This document shows, in pieces, positions 30,775 to 36,672 of a stretch of DNA of 36,672 nucleotides. How positions within the stretch are numbered: the first letter of the stretch is position 1; each line of letters opens with the position of its first letter. This stretch comes from Eggerthellaceae bacterium UBA5808. GTDB lineage: Bacteria > Actinomycetota > Coriobacteriia > Coriobacteriales > Eggerthellaceae. Under the pieces are notes generated by a model. It made no database searches. It saw only the letters and a program-made list of their open reading frames with translations, and had not been told where the DNA came from. A program made the position numbers and the translations under genes. The stretch covers positions 1 to 36,672 of the forward strand of contig DIDE01000065.1 of the NCBI GenBank assembly GCA_002417975.1. Reading direction: 5' to 3'.

Positions 30775-32270
30775 TTAAAGTCTACAACACGCAAACGCGT
30801 TCAAAGCAGGAACTTGTTCCTCTTGAACCTGGACGTATTCGGATGTACGTATGCGGACCGACTGTCTACAACTATATTCATATTGGGAATGCTCGAACAT
30901 TTGTCAGTTTTGATATGATTCGTCGCTATCTGATGTGGCGTGGGCTTGATGTGACGTTTGTACAGAATGTTACTGATGTCGATGACAAGATCATCAAGAA
31001 AGCCAATGAAGAGCACTGTAGCGCCTCTGATGTTGCTGCAACGTATACAAAGGCATTTATCGATGATATGCATGCAATGGGTGTTCTTGATCCTGACGTG
31101 CGTCCGCGTGCAACGACAGAGATCCCTGCAATGATTGATTTGGTGCAACGCTTGATTGACACCGATCATGCATATGTTTCAGAAGGGGACGTGTACTTTA
31201 GTGTGCGTTCGTTTGCTGAGTACGGCAAACTTTCGCATCGCAACATTGACGATATGGAGTCGGGCCATCGTGATCTTCGTGCTGATGGCGTTGCTGGTAT
31301 GGATGAACGCAAGCACGATTCGCTTGATTTTGCGGTATGGAAGGCTGCAAAGCCAGAGGAACCTTCATGGGATTCTCCGTGGGGAGCTGGACGTCCTGGG
31401 TGGCATATCGAATGTTCGGCAATGTCCAAAAAGTATCTTGGACTGCCATTTGATATTCATGGTGGTGGAGCCGATCTGGTGTTTCCTCATCACGAAAACG
31501 AAATTGCACAAAGTGAAGCTGCGTATGGAACAACGTTTACCAACTATTGGCTTCATAGCGGTATGCTGCGCATTAACTCAGAAAAGATGAGCAAATCGCT
31601 GGGGAATTTCCTGTTGTTGCGTGATGTGCTTGCAACGACGTCGCCTGATGTGTTGCGCATGCTCATGATGCAGACGCATTATCGCAGCCCTCTTGATTTT
31701 TCGCAGGATCGTCTTGACGAAGCTGCTGCTGCGCTTGGTCGTATTACATCACTTATCGAGCGGATTAATTGGCTTGATGCTCACGCGTCTTCTGCAGTGG
31801 CTGTTCTTGACTCTGCAGATATTCAGGCGCGCTGTAAGGCGTTGCGTTCATCGTTTGTTGAAGCAATGGATGATGATTTTAATACCGCAGCTGCGCTTGG
31901 TGCAATTTTTGGATTTGTTTCTGAGATAAATACGCTTCTGTCTGATGTCGAACCGTCGCAAAACGATCATGCATCTTTGATTGCAGTGCGTGATCTTATC
32001 GTTGAGCTTATGGGTGTGTTTGGCATCGATGCTGGAGCTAGTTCGGATGATAACGCCTATCCTGTCGAAGTTGTTGCTTGTGCTGCAGAAGTTGCTGGCT
32101 ATGAGGGCGATAATCCACAAGCAGCTGTAGATGCATTATTAGCATGTCGTGCTGATGCTCGTGCACATAAAGACTTTGCTTTATCTGATCGTGTTCGCGA
32201 CGAGTTGGGGAAACTCGGTTTCAAAATCGAGGATACCGCACAGGGCGCTCATGTAACATTCGAGGGCTAA
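30771..32270 (+). CDS. cysS: Cysteinyl-tRNA synthetase
   Basis: 499 residues, class I synthetase. The zinc/HIGH region is MYVCGPTVYNYIHIGNARTF near residue 25, the second zinc-site region holds GWHIECSAMSKKYLG, and KMSKS is present in SEKMSKSLGNFL. It attaches cysteine to tRNA-Cys. The C-terminal DALR-type helical domain includes DDDFNTAAALGAIF. Start overlaps the cysE stop by four bases. The family has no proofreading domain; specificity comes from the zinc site. No clear terminator was seen after the stop. Confidence 0.96.
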   Translation: MIKVYNTQTRSKQELVPLEPGRIRMYVCGPTVYNYIHIGNARTFVSFDMIRRYLMWRGLDVTFVQNVTDVDDKIIKKANEEHCSASDVAATYTKAFIDDMHAMGVLDPDVRPRATTEIPAMIDLVQRLIDTDHAYVSEGDVYFSVRSFAEYGKLSHRNIDDMESGHRDLRADGVAGMDERKHDSLDFAVWKAAKPEEPSWDSPWGAGRPGWHIECSAMSKKYLGLPFDIHGGGADLVFPHHENEIAQSEAAYGTTFTNYWLHSGMLRINSEKMSKSLGNFLLLRDVLATTSPDVLRMLMMQTHYRSPLDFSQDRLDEAAAALGRITSLIERINWLDAHASSAVAVLDSADIQARCKALRSSFVEAMDDDFNTAAALGAIFGFVSEINTLLSDVEPSQNDHASLIAVRDLIVELMGVFGIDAGASSDDNAYPVEVVACAAEVAGYEGDNPQAAVDALLACRADARAHKDFALSDRVRDELGKLGFKIEDTAQGAHVTFEG

Positions 32271-32331
32271 ATCAAAAGCATTAGAGATTAGTTAGCTTTC
32301 TGTAAGATTCCCCTATGATTTTGGCAGCATT

Positions 32332-32358
32332 CTTCCTCCATGCTCAATAAGGAGGAAG
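32332..32358 (+). promoter_or_regulatory. Hairpin overlapping the ribosome site of the CpaB-like gene
   Basis: CTTCCTCC (32332-32339) pairs with GGAGGAAG (32351-32358) over eight bases with an 11-base loop. The 3' arm is a near-perfect ribosome site, but a second GGAG just downstream (32358-32361 region) may remain free. The fold could restrain translation of the gene at 32367. Confidence 0.45.
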
Positions 32359-32366
32359 GAGCTGTA

Positions 32367-33005
32367 ATGGAACATAAAGGGCTTGTTATTGGTTCTATCG
32401 CGTGCGGCCTTGTGTGTGCATGCGCTGTCGCGGTACATACGCACACTATTCAGGCAGAAGCTGCTGCGGCGCGCGATGCGGCTATGGCGCGCTATGGTGG
32501 CGAGCAAGTCGAAGTATGTGTCGCGAAACATGATATCGCACCAGGTGAACGCATTTCTGATACCAACACAACGATTCGTTCGTGGATCGCCGAGATGCTC
32601 CCTCGTGATCCTATCCGATCAATTGATGATATTCGTGATACAAGTCCGTCTGAGACCATTCTTTCTGGCGAGGTGCTATCGCGCCATCGATTTTCGTCTA
32701 CTCATCGGACGATTGATATTCCGTCAGGGCATCGTGCAGTTGGTGTTTCGATAGACGAAGCTCGTTGTGCTGCCTCTGTTCTTGAGGCAGGGCAGTCTAT
32801 CGATATATATGCAACGGGTTCATCGGGAACATCCCGCATTGCTGATCATGTACTCGTGCTTTCGCTAGAAAAAGAAAGTTCTTCGAGCCGCCATATCCGT
32901 GTAGTGCTTGCAGTTAAACCAGAGAATGTTGAACAAATTATAGCGGCATCTTCGAACGTCGATCTTCATTTTACGTTGCCTCCGACAAATGATGGGGGAC
33001 GATGA
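32367..33005 (+). CDS. SAF-domain protein, CpaB/RcpC-like
   Basis: 212 residues from ATG 32367 after GGAGGAAGGAG. It has one N-terminal membrane segment (GLVIGSIACGLVCACAVAV), then an SAF domain (VEVCVAKHDIAPGERISDT; SGEVLSRHRF). A RcpC/CpaB-like region follows (SGHRAVGVSIDEARCAASVL, GQSIDIYATG). CpaB-type proteins are envelope components of Tad/Flp pilus secretion systems. The next gene is TadZ-like, the usual neighbour, which supports the call. No pilin, ATPase TadA, or TadB/C genes are in the window, so the rest of the system would have to lie elsewhere. The sequence is short for the family (often 250-300 residues). Confidence 0.75.
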   Translation: MEHKGLVIGSIACGLVCACAVAVHTHTIQAEAAAARDAAMARYGGEQVEVCVAKHDIAPGERISDTNTTIRSWIAEMLPRDPIRSIDDIRDTSPSETILSGEVLSRHRFSSTHRTIDIPSGHRAVGVSIDEARCAASVLEAGQSIDIYATGSSGTSRIADHVLVLSLEKESSSSRHIRVVLAVKPENVEQIIAASSNVDLHFTLPPTNDGGR

Positions 33006-33067
33006 TGAATGATCGTATGAGTTCCCTATGGCTATCACCGTGCATAAAGAATCTATAGGAGGCGATA

Positions 33068-34702
33068 ATGGGTGATCGTGCAAATATGCTTGTGATGCTT
33101 TGCGTGGATTCCGCATCGTTGCGCAATCCTTCATTAATCGGTCTTGCAGATGAACGACTTGATCGTCAGTCGTGGCTATGTTGCAAAAGCGATTCTGAGG
33201 AAATTCGGACGATCGCTCGTACGATGGGTAAACAACACGAAGTGTGGGTTTGGGGAAGCGACTCGATAGATGCGATTAATCTTGCTGCTGCGCTCAAGCA
33301 CGATCACGTTCTCTGCCGAGTTGTGCTTGTATCGTTTGAGATAAATGGGTCGCTGCAGAGTCGAGCTCGTGTTGCTCATATTGATGAAGTGCTGCGTCAG
33401 AGCGCATTCATTGAGCGCTATTGTCGCTATAAGCAGCATGCGCAGAGCTTGCCAGCTAACGATCGAGCTTTGCGATCTAATACATCTCATCCTAGCCAAA
33501 AAAGAACGATGCGGCATGATACTAGCGTAAGCTCATTGCCAGTGTCCATACCCTATGGGGCATCTGAGACTACGACGGACTCTTCGCACGTTCAGAAGTT
33601 AACAAATGCCTCTGCGAATGTGGCGAGTTCAACGAAGAATGCGCCGACATACGTTAAATCAATTAGGCATGAACAAGATTCTTGCTGCATCTATCCATCT
33701 TGTACGCGTACGCCTAAGTCCGTAAATGAATCTTTATACGACGCATCAGATAGAAAGCAATGTATATCTGATTCAAAGCGGAATACGTCTGCAGCATTCA
33801 CGCTTTCTATCGTCGGTGTCCACGGTGGTGTTGGTAAAAGCACAGCTGCAGTACTATCTGCCTGTTTGTTACAGGGGATGGGGTTGAGTACTGTGCTTTT
33901 TGACGCCGATCTTCAATTTGGCGATACTCATTATTTGCTGGGTGTTGATGATCCTGTTCGTTGTGATGCTATTGCACAGGATCGTTCTCGTATTGCTGCG
34001 CTTCGTTCGTGCGGCAATCAACTTCCTGCCATACTTGCTTGTCCTGAGCGTTTTGAGCGATCGGAAGAAATGGAATCTCATATTCAAGGGATGGTCGCGC
34101 AGCTGTCCGAACGCTTTGATGCAATCGTTATTAACACGGGATCAGCTTGGCATGAACATCACATAGCGCTTGTTGAACAAAGCACACGTTCGCTTGTTAT
34201 GCTTGACCAGCGTCCATCGGCTGTTCATTCATGTCGTCATGTTTTGAGCTTGATTACTCGATGTGACGTGGCATCTCGACCGCTTGTTCTTGCGCTTAAT
34301 CGGTGCTGTCGTGGAGCGTTGTTTAGCGCGTCAGATATTTCTTGTGCAATTCAAGGCATTACTGTTGCTGAGATTCAGCATGGAGGACATCGCGTAGATG
34401 AAGCTTTAGGGATGGGCCGCCCACTCGAACTTATTAAAAGTCATAACCGTTTGTGCGTAAGTCTAGAACATATTTTGTCGGGTATGATAAGCGATCGCTT
34501 TGGATCTGATTTTGGTGCGTCAGCAGGGCGCGATACTTCTGCAAATGACAGGAACTTTTCTAATGACATGCCATTGGGTCATAAGCGCTCTTCAGACGAT
34601 GTTCCTTTTGATTGCGGCTCGTCAAAAGAACATCCCCTCACACGTATGCGTGCGGCATATCGCCACTTGCGTGCAAGGGGAGGTCGAGCAGCGTGCCTTT
34701 AG
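33068..34702 (+). CDS. TadZ/CpaE-like MinD-family ATPase
   Basis: 544 residues. The start follows AGGAGG. The N-terminal 120 residues look like the receiver-like domain of TadZ/CpaE proteins. A Ser/Thr/Lys-rich, low-conservation linker follows to about residue 240. A deviant Walker A motif GVHGGVGKSTAAVL lies near 250, then VLFDADLQFGDTHYLLG and VINTGSAWHEH, as in MinD/ParA ATPases. TadZ places the Tad pilus machinery at its site in the cell. It follows the CpaB-like gene by 62 bases. The C-terminal 70 residues are an extra polar tail. The stop overlaps, by four bases, the stop of the convergent surface-protein gene, so the tad operon does not continue here. Confidence 0.78.
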   Translation: MGDRANMLVMLCVDSASLRNPSLIGLADERLDRQSWLCCKSDSEEIRTIARTMGKQHEVWVWGSDSIDAINLAAALKHDHVLCRVVLVSFEINGSLQSRARVAHIDEVLRQSAFIERYCRYKQHAQSLPANDRALRSNTSHPSQKRTMRHDTSVSSLPVSIPYGASETTTDSSHVQKLTNASANVASSTKNAPTYVKSIRHEQDSCCIYPSCTRTPKSVNESLYDASDRKQCISDSKRNTSAAFTLSIVGVHGGVGKSTAAVLSACLLQGMGLSTVLFDADLQFGDTHYLLGVDDPVRCDAIAQDRSRIAALRSCGNQLPAILACPERFERSEEMESHIQGMVAQLSERFDAIVINTGSAWHEHHIALVEQSTRSLVMLDQRPSAVHSCRHVLSLITRCDVASRPLVLALNRCCRGALFSASDISCAIQGITVAEIQHGGHRVDEALGMGRPLELIKSHNRLCVSLEHILSGMISDRFGSDFGASAGRDTSANDRNFSNDMPLGHKRSSDDVPFDCGSSKEHPLTRMRAAYRHLRARGGRAACL

Positions 34703-36672
34703 CCTTTTTCTTTGTCCTTCCGACGATAGAAGCAGAAGAGCGATAGGTAGGTCAAACATGCTGCGATAGCAACGAAAAGCATGGTTGGCAGTGATTGTTC
34801 GGTTGGATCTGCTGTCTTCGATAATGTATTTGCTGATATTGATCCTTCGTTAACGCTTGGAGTTCCAGAACCATTTGCTGATGCAGACGTGTCAGATGTT
34901 GGACTACCGTCCGATGACGAGCTTGAATCTGAATTGGTTCCCGAGCCGTTTGAATCGGTGCTACCAGATCCAGACCCAGGATTTGATCCAGGGTCAGGAG
35001 TGGGTGTAGGTGTTGGACTGGGGCTCGAACTATAGGTGTCCGTGATAGTTGCAGGCTCGACTGTTGCTGCAAGCGTTCCGTCCTTGTCCGAAACCGTGAC
35101 CGTAACAACCTTTTCCTCGGTATCACATGTCCATCCTTCACTTGCTGCGGATGTCTGCTTTACTACATAGCGATAGGTACCCGTATGAGTGAATGTGATT
35201 GTCCCAAAGTCGACAATTTGAGTTCCCGCTGTTTCCGCTGTGGTTGTTCCCGTCGTTTGTGCGGAAACTGGAGCATCATCGAGTGGAGTGACAGAGAAAT
35301 TAAATGTAGTCGAATCAAACCCTGATCCTTCTACCTCTTGTTTAAGTAATGCATCTTCTTGTGTTCCCGTATCAATCGTAAGAGGACTATATTCTTTAGC
35401 CTTAATGGTTACCACGGCACATATATTAAGAAGACTTTCATCCGCTATCGTTGTATGACCTGGCAAAACAATCTTTCCGGGAATTACTATGGTTTGCTCT
35501 TCGGTCTGATCGGGATCATAGTTAACATTGCTTGTGTCCCACACGATTTGTGCCGATGTGGGTCCTGCAGGATCGGTTGTAATCGAAGTTGTGGACGGTA
35601 GGGGAATATCATCCAGCGCAACGCCGTGTTCCTGATCTGCAGGATCATCGGGGTCTACAACATTTGTCACGGTATACGCCATAGCGTCTACGGTGAACTC
35701 TTCGGTTACATCTAGCGAGACATTATGGCCATTCTTCACGCCATCAGGTAATGCGATAGTTCCATGTGCAGTGCATGTTTGTTCGTCGAGATTTGTAGGA
35801 TCGTATCCATCTGCGCTATTCCACGTAACGTCTGCAAGAGACTTTCCGTTTTCGGTAATGATAGCTACGGTCGAGGTAAGCTCGTTAGACAAGATGGTAT
35901 CGAGGCTCGTACCATGAGAGATGCCTTCTACGGAATCAGGATTGATAACGTTAACAAGGTTTGGATCGTCCGTGGTAGGAAATACAATGGTGAGTAGGGT
36001 ATTTCCTTTGTCGTCCTTCGAAATAGAGTCTGCAGAAACAGCAGTTCCATTGACGGTTACGACTGCATTGTCGGCCAATAAGAATTTAGATTTGAGCGTC
36101 TCGAGTGCTTTGTCGGACAGGCGTACGGTCGCGGTGTATGAAGTTGTATAGCCAGCAGTTATGTCTTTGGGCGTCCAAATAAGCGCAAAATCATCAACGG
36201 GAATTGTGTGCTCAGTAGTGACGGTAACGGTGCATCCGCTGATACTCGTTGGCAATGCTTCGCCTGCTTTTGGAGCCGTGATAGTCAGATCCATCTTTTT
36301 GATGACGGGGATATAGTCAGATTGCAGTTCGATATCCGCATCGGGCATCGTAAATGTGAGAGTGCAATCCGATGCATTTGCGTCTGTGATATAAGTGCCA
36401 TCTTTCTCCCAACTGACGAAGGTTTCATCGTCGACAGAAGGAGCGGGAAGAGACACGCTGTCGCCTGCAGTGTATTCATACGTGCGCGTCTCGGTTGGCA
36501 TGAGTGCCTGTGCATACTCATCAAAGCATTTTACGGTAACGGTATGCGTGACAGGTGGATTAGTAATCTGGAATGTCTTTGCAATCGTGAGACTTCCATC
36601 TGCGTTGGCTGTGACTTTATTTTGTTCCTGCTGACCATTTATGACAACCGTATCTTGCGAAGCGAACAAGAA
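34699..36672 (-). CDS. Large cell-surface protein with Ig-like and pilin domains and variant sorting signal (C-terminal part)
   Basis: At least 657 residues; the start is beyond the right edge. From the edge inward: an InlB-B/MucBP-like repeat region (residues 1-115 of the visible part), a beta-domain (about 120-240), and two similar Ig-like modules (about 240-335 and 340-430; both contain a NVxxPD opening and a W-D/N-S central Trp). An FctA/Spy0128-type pilin isopeptide domain follows (about 435-550; FNFSVTP, ITFTHTGTYRYVVKQ). A Ser/Thr/Pro/Gly-rich wall-spanning linker leads to LSKTAD at 616-621, a hydrophobic helix and a RRKDKEKG tail. This is the layout of a sortase substrate with a variant motif. 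Such proteins act in adhesion. Confidence 0.85.
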   Translation of the reverse strand, partial: FLFASQDTVVINGQQEQNKVTANADGSLTIAKTFQITNPPVTHTVTVKCFDEYAQALMPTETRTYEYTAGDSVSLPAPSVDDETFVSWEKDGTYITDANASDCTLTFTMPDADIELQSDYIPVIKKMDLTITAPKAGEALPTSISGCTVTVTTEHTIPVDDFALIWTPKDITAGYTTSYTATVRLSDKALETLKSKFLLADNAVVTVNGTAVSADSISKDDKGNTLLTIVFPTTDDPNLVNVINPDSVEGISHGTSLDTILSNELTSTVAIITENGKSLADVTWNSADGYDPTNLDEQTCTAHGTIALPDGVKNGHNVSLDVTEEFTVDAMAYTVTNVVDPDDPADQEHGVALDDIPLPSTTSITTDPAGPTSAQIVWDTSNVNYDPDQTEEQTIVIPGKIVLPGHTTIADESLLNICAVVTIKAKEYSPLTIDTGTQEDALLKQEVEGSGFDSTTFNFSVTPLDDAPVSAQTTGTTTAETAGTQIVDFGTITFTHTGTYRYVVKQTSAASEGWTCDTEEKVVTVTVSDKDGTLAATVEPATITDTYSSSPSPTPTPTPDPGSNPGSGSGSTDSNGSGTNSDSSSSSDGSPTSDTSASANGSGTPSVNEGSISANTLSKTADPTEQSLPTMLFVAIAACLTYLSLFCFYRRKDKEKG

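Overview
The window looks like the chromosome of an anaerobic actinobacterium of the class Coriobacteriia (Eggerthellales-like). This is inferred from a Tat-exported lipoprotein with an FMN-binding-type domain, a LysR-controlled redox operon, a PdtaS/PdtaR-like kinase plus ANTAR regulator pair, ClpC and the ispD-ispF-cysE-cysS order. GC content looks close to one half by eye. No phage, transposase, CRISPR or plasmid genes were seen.

Layout. 1-4243 (minus strand): the start of a Tat lipoprotein, then a four-gene redox set (iron-containing alcohol dehydrogenase, CMD-domain protein, cupin, ferredoxin-tailed aldo/keto reductase) read away from a divergent LysR regulator at 4244-5116. 5398-6803: PiT phosphate transporter with a small membrane protein. 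6804-7865: about 1 kb of non-coding DNA with a 12-bp minisatellite and degenerate dispersed repeats. 7866-12126 (plus strand): NlpC/P60 hydrolase, tRNA-Pro(CGG), tatA, greA and lysS, ending at a likely bidirectional terminator. 12340-25483 (minus strand): the nitrogen-fixation region. 25827-34702 (plus strand): clpC, ispD, ispF, cysE, cysS and a CpaB/TadZ-like pair. 34699-36672 (minus strand): the C-terminal part of a large cell-surface protein with pilin-like and Ig-like domains.

The nif region in transcription order is: SAM methyltransferase, nifV, a regulatory leader, nifH, nifI1, nifI2, nifD, nifK, nifE, a nifN-nifB-nifX fusion, a HisKA_2-type sensor kinase and an ANTAR response regulator. 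The enzyme is of the clostridial molybdenum type: NifD is long, NifK is short, NifN and NifB are fused, and NifI1/NifI2 PII-like regulators sit between nifH and nifD. NifV supplies homocitrate, NifB makes the cofactor core, NifEN (with the NifX domain) matures it, and NifI1/I2 should switch the enzyme off when fixed nitrogen is plentiful.

The most notable finding is the nifH leader (23244-23352, minus strand). It carries two hairpins whose hexanucleotide loops both have A at position 1 and G at position 4, and the second overlaps the 5' arm of a strong intrinsic terminator just before nifH. This is the architecture bound by ANTAR antiterminators such as EutV and NasR. An ANTAR regulator with its kinase is encoded at the far end of the same cluster. 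The simplest model is that this actinobacterium controls nitrogenase by phosphorylation-dependent transcription antitermination. No NifA/sigma-54 promoter was recognised.
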